Shown here: positions 10,014 to 20,400 of the stretch, in pieces
How positions within the stretch are numbered: position 1 is the stretch's first letter
How the letters are laid out: each line of letters opens with the position of its first letter
DNA from: Scleroderma bovista
Taxonomy: Eukaryota; Basidiomycota; Agaricomycetes; Boletales; Sclerodermataceae
Length of the DNA: 25,577 nt
Direction of reading: 5' to 3'
Assembly (NCBI GenBank): GCA_037178675.1
Contig: JAYMGJ010000463.1
Coordinates: 1 to 25,577, forward strand
Made by a program: the position numbers and the translations under genes
The notes under the pieces: generated by a model
The model's input: only the letters and a program-made list of their open reading frames with translations
What the model was told of the DNA's origin: nothing
Database searches by the model: none

Positions 10014-10634
10014 TGTCAAGTCCGGGTCTACTCCGGTAAGAGGTCCGGTCAAGTCTGGACGGAAACGGACGAAGGAGAAGGGCAGAGGGCTGGACAAGGG
10101 ATTAGTCCGGCCAGAGTTGAGACCGATTGGATTCAATGACAAGGGGGTTGAGTGTTGATCCCTTGCGTAGGTTCCGGTCAAGGCGATAGAGTCGGAGATG
10201 GAGGCGGAGACAGACAGGGACTGGAGTAGAGACTAAGTTGATTTCAGACTGAGGTATACAGGACGGAGTACAGGGTACTTATACTATGGAGAACTAGGGA
10301 CGAGTATTTATGGTGACAAGTAAACATCCTAAAGGGCGAACAAGGGACGACCAGAGTTGGGACTAGGTCAGGTCCGGTGAAAATAAGTAAGGTCCGGAGA
10401 AAATACTACAAGGTAGAAGATATAAACGGAGCACGGAGAACTCATGGTACAACAGGGTAGACGGGGAAGTGTGGTAACGACTGGATTGAGTCTAATGCAA
10501 AGGGTCACACTTATTGGAAGGGTATGTGCGCGTCCGGGACTGGAGTGATGCGCAGAGGACCGGAGTTGAGCTACAGTGCTGCAATGCGACCGGAGTAACC
10601 AGATAAGAGTCCGGAGTTGGACATGGTCTTGACA
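10014..10634 (-). mobile_element. 5' LTR of the gypsy element (621 bp)
   Basis: The borders are set by a perfect 7-bp terminal inverted repeat: the minus strand starts TGTCAAGACCATG and ends GGACTTGACA. The segment lies directly upstream of gag and has no coding frame of note. The sequence after it on the minus strand (GTATTTCAGACTCACAC) is where a primer-binding site should be, but I do not recognise a tRNA match. A single LTR is present, so the borders rest on the termini and position, not on a second copy. Confidence 0.65.
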
Positions 10635-11099
10635 CTAACCCCAGTCAGAGGCTTATCCCTTGTGTCCAAAGGGTCCTTGATAGCAGCATTGATGGCTGGC
10701 GCACAGTGAGTATTCACTTCTATATTAGCTGCACCTCATCAATCAGCGCTATCTGGGGATTTAATAAAACAAAACCTCACTATCAGCACGAGGAGCAGCA
10801 CCTATCTTGGTGGGTCTCCCTTGATTTCCCCCCCATCTTGGTCTCACTGGCTTTGCTTTGACAGCGTCTTGCCTTGCCTGTTCAACCTCCATGGCCACCT
10901 CCATCTCGCAGACTCGAGTGCAACCCTGCTGAACAGCAGCTGCACGAGCATCTTTGATTTGCTGTGCACGCAAGTCGTCGGCTCTCTTCTCTACTGGGGT
11001 ACGTTGTTTAACCTGTGAGTCGAGAACTATCTGGCCTGTGTGTAGGTTAGCTTTTTCTCGTCGCGGACGTTGGCCCCCAGAGGAATTATTGGTCGACAT
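10635..11099 (-). pseudogene. Small basic protein gene, interrupted by the gypsy LTR
   Basis: From ATG 11099 the frame reads MSTNNSSGGQRPRREKANLH and continues for 112 codons to a TAA at 10761. The product is basic, with VLDSQVKQRTPVEKRADDLR, an Ala/Glu-rich probably helical middle and PVRPRWGGNQGRPTK. Similar low-complexity proteins recur near transposons in agaricomycetes; that is recollection. A possible intron (GTGAGG about 10772 to TAG about 10712) leads to a second open exon, VNTHCAPAINAAIKDPLDTR, which runs straight into the LTR border at 10634. If that splice is real, the gypsy element inserted inside this gene. Function is unknown. Confidence 0.4.
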
Positions 11100-11285
11100 G
11101 GTACTTGTTGTAGCAGGCACTAGTAGGAGATGGAGACAACAAACAGTAAGTTTGAACTTGTCGTTTTTATGCGCTCGCAACTAAAGTTTGTTCGCAAACA
11201 AATAACATGATTTTTGGTTCCAAGTGCTGCTCACCCTGATCACTTATCGACCACGCGGTCCTTACTGCATTTGCTGACTCTGAAG
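11100..11285. other. Divergent spacer before the second Plavaka gene
   Basis: This short non-coding stretch lies between a minus-strand start (11099) and the plus-strand transposase region. No Plavaka terminal inverted repeat could be identified here by eye. Confidence 0.4.
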
Positions 11286-14200
11286 ATGCCGCCAGCTGCC
11301 AACCATCGTTGTCAAAGACCTACGCAGAGGCCTTTCTGCTGCCCAATATGCCTGTGAAGAACCAGGGTGTAATCGCTGGTTCAGAAATCTCTCTGGCCTC
11401 ACTCAGCACAGGCGCACCCTTCATCCAACTTTCAATCACCATGATCGAACACCTCTGCTACACAAACACGCCCCCAATGGCCATCAAGAAGGCGGCTATC
11501 AAGGGGAAGACGGCTATCAAGGGGAAGACGGCTATCAAGGGGAAGACGGCTATCAAGGGGAAGACGGCTATCAAGGGGAAGATGGCGGCCATCAAGGAGG
11601 AGACCCATTTGAGGGGGCACATGAGGCTCTGAGGGCAGAATTTGTTGGCCCTGGCGGCAAGCTTTACTGCAATTATCACCTGGGTCTCAACAGCAAGGTT
11701 GTGGATTCATTGCTTGAATATTTTACTAACGGCCTTTACAGCACGAAAATGTGACTCTCTTGGTCATTTTCTACCTGATGATGCCCCACCACCACCACGT
11801 TCACCAAAGTTACCAGATGACTGGTCTCCATACCGTAACTGGCTGGAATTTGAACTTGCCGACTTTCTCTTCACACACGCCGAAATGCCTGTCAAAAAAA
11901 TTGACGTGTTACTTGAGATTTGGGCCGCATCAATGCTGGAACTGGGTGGGGAGCCGCTGTTTTCCAATCACACAGATCTCTACCGTATAATTGACAGCAC
12001 AAGCATTGGCAATGTGAAGTGGGAGACCTTCACAGTGCATTACAATAGTGAAGACCAAGGTAACAATGCGGCCCCTTGGATGTCCAACACATACAATGTA
12101 TGGTATCGTGACCCACGTCAAGTTGTTCACAACATCACTGATTATTACCTGCTCTATCTTTCCATAGGGAATGTGTGGAATACCGTCCATCGTGGGCATC
12201 GCAACGCTGTTGTTCTCATTGGATTTCTTGCAATGCCCAAAAGTAAGTACAATATAGCTTGCTTCATTTTGTACTACTCAAGACATGTCACAGCAACGAG
12301 AGAACATGCAAGCTCATCAGAATTCCGTAAATTCAAGCGACAGCTTTTTCATTCCTCACTAACGCGCATACTTTTTTCACTCCGTTCTGCCATGAAGGTC
12401 CCGGAGGTTGTGTTATTTGGGGATGATTACTACCGACGTGTTATATACAGCCTGGCAGCATATATTGCTGACTATGAAGAGCAAGTCCTCCTCTCGTGCA
12501 TTGTGCGCAATTGGTGCCCAAAATGTCTTGCACATCGGGGCAACCTTGACGAAGAAGCACTCCACTGTCACCGAGAGCACGCCAATACAGTGATTGAAGA
12601 ATTCGAATTTTGCAAACTTTGGGATGAGTATGGAATTGTGGGCGATTTGGTGGTAAGTTCATACTCCTTTTTTGTTATAAAAGGTATCTAATCGAAGACA
12701 GCCATTTACAAACGACTTCCCACATGCAGATATCCATCAAATGCTCTCACCGGATATTCTTCACCAACTCATCAAGGGCAGATTCAAAGATCACTTGGTG
12801 GAATGGATTGAGAAGTACCTCATCCGAACTCATAGTATGAAGGCAGATGCAGAGAAGATCCTTGATGAAATTGACCGGCAGTATGTGATTCAGTGATTCA
12901 CACCATTCACTTCATCAATTATTACTTTTAGGATTGCAGCTGTGGCACCGTTTACTGGCCTGTGGCACTTCCCTCAAGGCTGGCACTTTAAACAATGGAC
13001 CGGCGATGATTCGAAGGGTCTAATGAAGGTAATAAAGTTTATATTTTTCCTGCCTGTGATTATTGACCAGTGCTCCACAGGTTTACATTGCGGCCATTGA
13101 AGGCTATGTGCCAAAAGATGTAGTGCATACATTTCGAGCCTTTCTCGAATTCTCTTACCTCATTCGTCGAAACGTCATTACTGAACAAACACTTGATGAA
13201 ATCGACGATGCGCTTCAACGCTTTCATCATTTTCGCGAAGTCTTCCGGAATGCCGGTGTTGTTGATACCTTCTCACTACCCCGGCAACACTCGATGAAGC
13301 ACTACAACTACCTTATCTGCCAGTTCGGTGCACCAAATGGACTCTGCTCCTCAATTACTGAGTCAAAACATATTAAGGCTGTCAAACAGCCTTATCGGTG
13401 TACTAACCGCTTTCAAGCTTTGGGCCAAATGCTTTTGATTAACCAAAGGCTGGACAAACTTGCTGCAGCGCGTGCAGATTTTAAAGAGCGTGGTATGCTA
13501 AATGGATCATGTATATCTCAGGTGCTTGAGGCATTAGGTATGAAACTCCATTTGATGAGTGGCCATTGTTTTTTACTGTCGATTAGAACACTGTGCTAAT
13601 GGGAATCAGGATCAGCGCAATGGCGCCGAGCAAGGTGGCCACAATGCACCAGACATAGAGCAACCAATGGTGGGTTATGAAGAGGATACAGGTGAAGTGG
13701 TCGACACTTCAATGAGGATTGATGCGCATGTCTCATTGGCGCGTGTTCATTGTATGTTCTACTTACAGTTTCTTGCATAAGTTCTGATCAGCCCATCTTA
13801 GAATGTAATCGTGCACAGAAAGTAGCTGCTCTAGCAGACGAACTCAACATACCACACTTCCCAAGCATTCTACGCTGCTACCTTCACTCTCAGTTCCATC
13901 CTGCCGATCCTCGCAATCCAGACGATATCCCTCTTGACGAGTGCCTGTTTTATGATGGTAAAATCCATGTCTTTAACTCGGCATGCTCCACTTTCTTCGC
14001 ACCCAGTGATCTAAGTGGCATCTATGGCATGCGTTGCGAGTATATCTGTTCCTGCCCCATGTGGCGGGATGGAGGCCCCCGTTTGGATTGCGTGTTCGTT
14101 GTAACTGATCCACAGATGCCAGGCATGCGTGGCCTGGACATTGCACGTGTCTTGTGTTTCTTTTCATTCAGGTATCTAGGGACAGACTATCCATGTGCAG

Positions 14201-14462
14201 TTGTGCATTGGTTCGACTGTGTAGGGGATGGCCCTGACGAGGCTACAGGGATGTGGATTGTCCGTCCAGGCTACCGAGCACACAATATCCGAAACATGTC
14301 ATTCACATTGACACTATATATTGTGCAGCGCATCTTATCCCCATCTACATTACTCACAACGTTGATTCCCAAGACATTGGACCTCATAATTCTTATGACG
14401 TGTTTCATTCCTTCTATGTTAATAAATACGCTGATCATCATGCATTCGAGATTGCATTCTAG
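11286..14462 (+). pseudogene. Plavaka-type transposase, multi-exon, internally deleted and frameshifted
   Basis: This copy covers nearly the full Plavaka length. It opens with a C2H2 finger (CEEPGCNRWF..LTQHRRTLH; C-X4-C-X12-H-X4-H from 11353) and a hexapeptide repeat linker. Next come [112 protein letters not shown] and MRGLDIARVLCFFSF. It ends with YVNKYADHHAFEIAF at a TAG in the usual family position. Introns are 12243-12293, 12653-12701, 12881-12931, 13029-13080 and 13538-13586. Defects: VVHN is joined directly to DYYLLYLSIGNV near 12135, removing some 65 residues including the SDKT segment; one base is lost near 14298; the join near 13750-13790 is unclear. The ATG at 11286 is out of phase with the finger. 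The copy is inactive as it stands. Confidence 0.85.
11494..11583 (+). repeat. Five 18-bp tandem repeats encoding GYQGED
   Basis: GGCTATCAAGGGGAAGAC is repeated five times head to tail at 11494, 11512, 11530, 11548 and 11566, the last ending GAT. In the zinc-finger frame each unit encodes Gly-Tyr-Gln-Gly-Glu-Asp. The near identity of the units points to recent expansion by slippage or unequal exchange. The array lies in the linker between the finger and the catalytic region, where length is probably tolerated. Confidence 0.95.
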
Positions 14463-14787
14463 CTCAGCGCTGGGCTATGCAGTGTGGAAACTCACCCCTC
14501 TTTCATGCACTGCACAACACCTCTCACCCCCAGATACCTTATCATCAGCAGGTAAGCACTTCCAGTCTTCCGTCTTCCCTACTCTTTCCAATGCACATCA
14601 GAAACCCAATTGGCAGTGTTCGTTTCATGGCAACCTGACCCTCTGTATCACGCATATCCACCAAATTTGTCACCCACCTCTTCGCCTGCCCAGAGTTGCC
14701 CCCGTCCTCTTCTGGCCCGACAGTGAAGCTGCCTTATTTTATTGCATACGCCCTCCATCGGATGAAACTACACCCCTCAGTCATATT

Positions 14788-15551
14788 TAGAGTTTAAAAG
14801 TCCAGTCTGGTCCAGTTTTTTCATCAAATTTTGGATGCAACCGGACTGAACTGGTTTTTTTGTTGGCCAGATTTTGGGCAACCGGACCAAAACCACATAG
14901 GACCGGTCCATGTCAATCCACCATAGTGGTTGCAACCAGTTGCAACCGGTCCTCAAGGCAACCGGTCCAAGACTGATAAAAGACTGGTAGCAACCAGTTC
15001 AGACCAGTTTACACTACCAGAAATATGCTTTTGATCATTTCCACTCTTGGTGGGTTTGCGTGTTTGTTGATATTTGAACAATAAACTAGTAGTATAGTTT
15101 TGAGCATTTCCGCTCTAGGTGGGTTTGTGTGTTTGTTGATGTTTGAACAATAAACCACTATTATTAATGTGGTTTTGAGCATTTCCGCTCTAGATGGGTT
15201 TGCGTGTTTGTTGATGTTTGAATAATAAACTGCTGGTAGTATAGTTTTGAGCATTTCCGCTCTAGGTGGGTTTGCTCATTTGTGATTTTTGAATAATACA
15301 CTACTAGTAATTTTGTATTTTGTATTCCACTAGCCCAAGTGAACAGGTGTGACCGATATGCAACCAGTCCAGGAAGCGACCGGTTGTGACTGGTTTGTGA
15401 CCGGTCTTTGCTTTCTGCTTGAGTGGAGGCAACCACAACCGAACTGATCATGGACCACCCAGGACCGCAACTGCAGTCCAGTCCAAATAGGTTGCAGTCC
15501 AGTTCAGTTGCCAGTCTTTTTGTGATTCTAGGACCGGACTTTTAAACACTA
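14788..15551 (-). mobile_element. Non-autonomous hAT-type element, copy 2 (764 bp, inverted)
   Basis: This is the same element as at 5195-5950, in the opposite orientation. Termini are TAGAGTTTAAAAGTCC and the complement of TAGTGTTTAAAAGTCC. Perfect 8-bp duplications GTCATATT flank it (14780-14787 and 15552-15559). Removing the element and one duplication rejoins the cyclin codons HPS-VIF-TAL in frame, which proves both borders. It keeps four internal repeats and the ACCGG-rich ends. By eye it differs from copy 1 by scattered substitutions, two 3-bp indels, one 9-bp indel and one 1-bp indel. Confidence 0.9.
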
Positions 15552-15797
15552 GTCATATTCACGGCCCTTGTCCTCCTTCAATGGGTCAAGGCGCATTTTC
15601 CCACCACACGGGGATCATCAGGCCATCGTCTCTTTGTATCTGCGTTCATGCTGGCCAGCAAGTCATCTGTGACGATACCTATTCAAACGTGGTCGATTGT
15701 CGCCAAGGGGGTATTCCAGCTGAGGGAGATAAATCAGATGGAGAGATGCCAGTATTTGGAGTGGGAGTTGAACGTCGATCTGGCAACGTTGAAGGAA

Positions 15798-16217
15798 TTC
15801 GAAGACATGGTACGCGAGGATTTTGCAGGCCCCTGCCCTTATCCAACTTATATTTCCGCCAACGAAGAAGTCAACTCCGCCACCCTCCGTCCTACTGTTC
15901 GCTGCCCCCACTTGTGGCCTCACCCTGACAGTACGTGCCCTCATTGCCCTCACTGCCCTCATTCAACTCACCCCCAGAGACTCCCTCTTCGAAGACATGG
16001 TACGCAAGGGTTTTGCGGGCCCCGGCCCTTATCCAACTTATATTCTTCTGCCAACGAAGAAGTCAACTCCGCCGCCCTCTGCCTTACCGTTTGCCACCCC
16101 CACTTGTGGCCTCACCCCGTCGCTGTCCAACGAGCAACGGCATTCTCCCTCCAATGCACAGTACATGCCCTCATTGCCCTCATTGCCCTCATTCAACTCA
16201 CCCCCAGAGACTCCCTC
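15798..16217 (+). repeat. Tandem duplication in the cyclin C-terminal region
   Basis: A segment starting TTCGAAGACATGGTACGC at 15798 is repeated from 15988. Unit 1 is 190 bp and unit 2 about 230 bp; unit 1 lacks about 40 bp after CCTCACCC. Both end CTCACCCCCAGAGACTCCCT. The units differ by several substitutions, so the duplication is not fresh. It doubles the end of the cyclin core and the start of the Ser/Pro-rich tail. Confidence 0.85.
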
Positions 16218-16413
16218 TCCCTCGTATTCTACATCGTCACCTGCCTCATCTGTGTCACCCCCCACTCCAATCGGCATCAAGGATCTTTCTGCCAAGATCG
16301 TGTTGGCTTCCTCATCGCCGGGGTACTCGAAGCTATCAGAACACATTCATGCACCACCAACCAAAAGCAAGATGTTCGCCTTCGCCCACCTCTCACTTGT
16401 CAGTTGCATCTAG

Positions 16414-17005
16414 AGCAGGTCTTCTTCTCGACATAAGAAGCCAGATATCATATATGGTGGTGTCACCGACCTGGCCTCATGATTCGCTATTCAACGGACA
16501 AGAATTGTTATGGATACTCCACCTCCACATCGTGTCTCTTACTTGGGCCAATCGCAGGTGTTCAGCCTCACCAAACTTTCATTCGTTTCCATGACAGCAT
16601 TCCTGGAGAAGAAGACATCCCGCCTGTCTGTGTCACCAGGAGGCGAAACAAAATTTGAATTGGTTCATCTCTTACTGCTGGTGTCGTATTTTGAAATCAA
16701 TTCATTGTATTAGATGTGCCTCCATGACAGCTATCTCTGCCTCATACTAAGGTTGTTAAGACGAACAGTTGTATAATAGTCTATTTGTACTTTTTTGACT
16801 TTGTGGCAACTCGCCAATTTTTTGGACTTATTGTGACATTATCATGGCCTGTGGGACTTTGTTAACTTTCTCTGAGTTACGTGAGTTACGTTGTGCTGGC
16901 TGCATTGCCAGAAAAGTTTAATATGTCCTAAATGTCCCGAAAGGCACATAAAAAGCTGTAATAGCTTGGATAGTATTTTGCAGATTTGCTGACTTGGTGT
17001 AGTCC
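16414..17005. other. Stretch without a supported gene
   Basis: This is probably the 3' flank of the cyclin pseudogene followed by AT-rich DNA up to the copia LTR at 17006. Short open frames exist on both strands but none resembles a known family. The 5 bp before the LTR are AGTCC. Confidence 0.4.
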
Positions 17006-17461
17006 TGTAGCAACAAAACTGGGGCAACAGCAACGGGGTAGCGCAAGCGTACCTTGATTAGCTAGTAGCTGGTTCTTGAAGTTGAGTTGTTTGAAGTAGC
17101 GAGTAATGAGAGAACAGTTGAACTGTATTGAACTAAGGAACTACAGGGAATCCTACAGGGTATATATACCTGTGGTACATGGTCTGTGCGTAGATAAGTA
17201 TTATTCTAGCCTATTTCACCATATTCCCATATGTAGTAGGTGCAGTTTCCATAAACGTAGTTATCTGGAAACGTGCCTGTAACGTGCATCAGCATGTGTT
17301 ATACACGTGCCTTGCATGTGATAGTTCCGGCTATCTTGTGGAGCCGGTCATGTGATCTACCGGTAATCCGGTTGACACTACTCCGAATCACATGTAACTG
17401 TGATCTCTGGAATCTCCAAGATTAGATTAAGATAAGATATAATCATACTTTCTTGTCGACA
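17006..17461 (-). mobile_element. 3' LTR of the copia element (456 bp)
   Basis: On the minus strand it begins TGTCGACAAGAAAGTATG and ends GTTGCTACA. It matches 24841-25299 closely. It shows small differences in the block after GCGTACC, a 2-bp difference in a T run and several C/T or G/A changes. Confidence 0.9.
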
Positions 17462-17472
17462 CTCCTCCTCGC
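17462..17472 (-). promoter_or_regulatory. Polypurine tract
   Basis: The minus strand reads GCGAGGAGGAG directly before the 3' LTR, the expected site of plus-strand DNA priming. It overlaps the last base of the pol stop codon, so coding and priming signals are tightly packed. Confidence 0.7.
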
Positions 17473-20400
17473 TAAGACTTGAACTCTAGAAGGTTCAGTC
17501 GCGAGCGATTGTCTTGGAATTTCTGCCATGTCAGATTCTTCGTCATCATATCAGCTTTCTGCTGATCAGTAGGAACATAGTCAAGCAGGAAAGTATTCTT
17601 CTCAACGCATTCGCGGAGGAAATAATACTTGATATCAATGTGCTTTGACCGTCCTTCCATTACTGGATTTTGCGCAATATGTATAGCGCCCTTGTTATCT
17701 CCAAACATCATAAAGTGTTGGAGAGAAAGATGACACTCTTGGAAGAGAGATTTTATCCATAGAATCTGTTGTGCGCAGTCGCACATTGACATGTACTCGG
17801 CTTCTGTTGATGACAGAGCCACAGTTGGTTGTCGGCGAGATCGCCAGCTAACCAAGTCATTGCCAAGAAAGATAGTATAACCGCTAGTTGAACGTCTTGT
17901 TTCACTATCGCCTGCCCAGTCAGAGTCAGAATAACAATCCAATGATGAAGCTCCTCCTGAAAAATGAAGTGCAAGATTTGGTGTTGAACCCAAATACTTC
18001 ACTATGTGAAGTGCCTTCGAGAGGTGTTCTTCGGTAGGATTTGCCATGAACTGTGACATTTTGATTACGGCAAAGGCGATGTCCGGATGCATGCCAAGCA
18101 TGACAAATAGGAGTGATCCTATTACGGATTGATACTGTTGTCTTGTAGTTGGACTTGCATTGTAATCCTTTGGTGCTGTAGATGGTTGATACCCAGCAGG
18201 TAAAGGTGTGCGGACGTGTTTGACGTTCTCCATTTGAAAGCGTTTGAGTACTTTAAATACATAAGGGTGTTGGTGTAAAACCATTGAGCGTTTGACGCGA
18301 TTACGAGTGATTTGGAATCCAAGATACTCTTGTACTGGACCCATGTCACGAGCTTCCCATACGTTTAGGAATGCGGTTTTCTTCTTCTTGAGAAGTTTGG
18401 CAGAGTTTGACATAAGAAGTCCATCATCGACGTAGACGATGAACAGCATGATGCCTGATTTATCTTGGTAGATGTATACTCCAGGATCTGCTTTGGAACG
18501 TTTGAAGTTGAGCTTTAGGAGCGATTTGTGTAGCTCTTTGTTCCATGCTAGTGCAGCTTGCTTCAGGCCATAGAGAGCACGCAATAGACGATAGACCTTG
18601 TTACTTGAACCTGGTACTTTGAAACCTTCGGGTTGCTCCATGTAGATTTCTTCATCGAGTCGCCCATATAAGAAGGCAGTCTTGACATCAAGACTTTCAA
18701 TTTCCCAGTCATTTCGACACGCATAAGCCAAGAGCAGTTGTACTGTCTCAAAGCGTGTGACCGGTGAGAAGGTTTCATCGTAGTCTTCACCATAGATTTG
18801 TGAAAAGCCTTTCGCAACCAAGCGGGCTTTAAATCTTCCATCCGATTTCTTTGCGAATACCCAGCGACATTTGACAGGTTTTCGATCTGGCGGACAATCC
18901 ACCAAAGTCCATACGTGTCTATCTTCGATAGACTTGATTTCTTCCTTGCATGCCTGTTCCCATTTCTTCTGTTCATCCAATGGATAGTTACGGATATCCT
19001 TGAAATGATAAGGAATACCCTTGAGCGGCTTTGCTGCCTGCTTCATGATGTAGTTGAGAATATAGTGTTGACCTAGTTGAATCATAGTGTCAACATCAGT
19101 GTTTGGAACTATGACGTCTTCCATTTCATTCTCGTCTTCATCCATTGATGGTAATGGAACAGCGATGGGGACCTCTTGAGGTTCTGCAGGTGCAGGAGGA
19201 TTTGGTCTTGTTTCGACCATGGGTTCTGTTTGAGGAATAGTAGGAACTCCTCTTCCTAAGACCGTTCTAGTCCAATCTCGTTCTCTTGCAATTTCTCGTT
19301 CTATATCCACTGGATTTCTCTGACCGTAGACATTGTCTGGTCTCAGAGGTGGATTACGAACTCGAGGGGGATTGCGACGGATTGGATTGGGTATGTTAGG
19401 AATTATGACTTCTGGAATTGGAGTGTCTCGGGCTTCTTGATCAAAATAGAAGAACTCTTCTTCTCTGGGACGTGGTGCCTCTTGAGGGCGTTCCCATGAT
19501 TGAGTTCGTCTATTGAAGACATATCCGAGTTCTTCTTCTGGGTGTCTATTGTCAGAACTAGTTTGACCTCCCTGAGGAACTTGCGAGTCGTTGTCAGCGA
19601 CTTCCTCTACTGTAGGTTTAGGGGGGCGTTGGGTTGGACCTTGTGGCTTTGTGGTGTCACTTTTAGAATTATCACCTCTTGTATGACTCTCATTTGGTTG
19701 ATATGGGTCAATGGGTGGAAATTCCAGATCGTCGGGTGGAGGTTGGTGATTATTTTCATCGTTGTTACCTGTTGCTTCTTCTTCAGAAGGATGAATTGGT
19801 TCAGGTATATCGATTTTCTTTTTCAACTTTTCTTCGGGACAATTTGGGAATAAGTTTTCAACGAATGTGGCAGTTGTTTCCACATATATAGATCTGTTGT
19901 TCCGCAGGAAGCGGTAACCCTTTGTTCCTGGTTCATAACCAAGGAATATCATTTCTTCGGCTTTCGGAGTAAGTTTGTCTTTTCGCTTGTCCTTTGGAAT
20001 GTGGACATAAGCAAGACATCCGAATACTCGAAGATAGGATATATCAGGTTTCTTGTTGAACAGGAGTTCAACTGGTGTTTTCCAGCCTATGCGACGCATT
20101 GGTGTCCTGTTATAGACATGGACTGCAGTGTCCAGAGCGAAGTTCCATAGATTCTTCGGTAGACATGCTGCATGACGCATGGTTTCTTCTTTCTCGAGTA
20201 AGGTCCGGTTGAACCTTTCTGCGCGACCATTTTGTTGTGGATGATCCGAAACGGAGAGTTGTTGTTCTACCCCTTTGGAGGTGAGGAAGGTTTTAAATAT
20301 GGTTGCCATAAATTCTCCTCCTCGATCGGAACGTACTCATAGGAGTGAATGACCAGTTTGTTTCTCAGCCCAGGTTACCCAGGTAGAGAATGCGGTGGCG

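Larger units (their letters stand above)
6002..10634 (-). mobile_element. Ty3/gypsy LTR retrotransposon, 3'-truncated
   Basis: Order on the minus strand is 5' LTR (10014-10634), gag, then pol with protease, reverse transcriptase, RNase H and the start of integrase. The element ends abruptly near 6002 inside the integrase zinc-binding region, and no 3' LTR follows, so it cannot be autonomous. The left neighbour is the AT-rich DNA that also received hAT-type copy 1. No target duplication can be tested because one end is lost. The TCCGG word is very frequent throughout the element, including its LTR. Confidence 0.9.
14477..16413 (+). pseudogene. Cyclin-domain (Pcl1/PHO85-type) gene, interrupted by the hAT-type element
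   Basis: Cyclins of this type activate a cyclin-dependent kinase. After an intron at 14552-14601 the frame reads VFVSWQPDPLYH, then, shifted by a small deletion near 14655, RISTKFVTHLFACPE and KLPYFIAYALHRMKLHPS. The hAT-type element interrupts the next codons; past it the frame continues FTALVLLQWVKAHFPTTRGS, GHRLFVSAFMLASK, FQLREINQME, CQYLEWELNVD and LKEFEDMVREDFAGP, the usual core of the fungal cyclin N-terminal domain. Further small indels follow ASK. The Ser/Pro-rich tail contains a local tandem duplication and ends KSKMFAFAHLSLV at a stop at 16411-16413. The start is uncertain; the ATG at 14477 lies only 15 bases past the Plavaka stop. It is clearly non-functional. Confidence 0.7.

Noticed and set aside
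11432..11679. Minus-strand open frames reading repeated LPLDSR or FPLIAV across the 18-bp array.
   Set aside because: The array has a period divisible by three, so all frames stay open; the plus-strand frame is the one joined to the zinc finger and transposase.
11693..11741. A GC-AG intron in the second Plavaka gene that would keep phase between the finger exon and GHFLPDD.
   Set aside because: Possible, but the GT at 11698 gives a more ordinary donor with a phase break; one copy cannot decide, so it is not annotated as a feature.
5187..15559. The two inverted hAT-type copies as ends of one large composite transposon carrying the gypsy and Plavaka cargo.
   Set aside because: Each copy has its own perfect and different 8-bp target duplication, so they are separate insertions.
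15581..16594. Several overlapping plus-strand frames rich in Pro, Ser and Cys as separate genes.
   Set aside because: They are alternative readings of the cyclin pseudogene tail; indels and the tandem duplication move the true sequence among frames.
19500..19891. Plus-strand hydrophobic open frames inside the copia element, suggestive of a membrane protein.
   Set aside because: They are antisense to the well-supported gag-pol frame, and their hydrophobicity mirrors the Glu/Pro/Asn-rich linker on the other strand.
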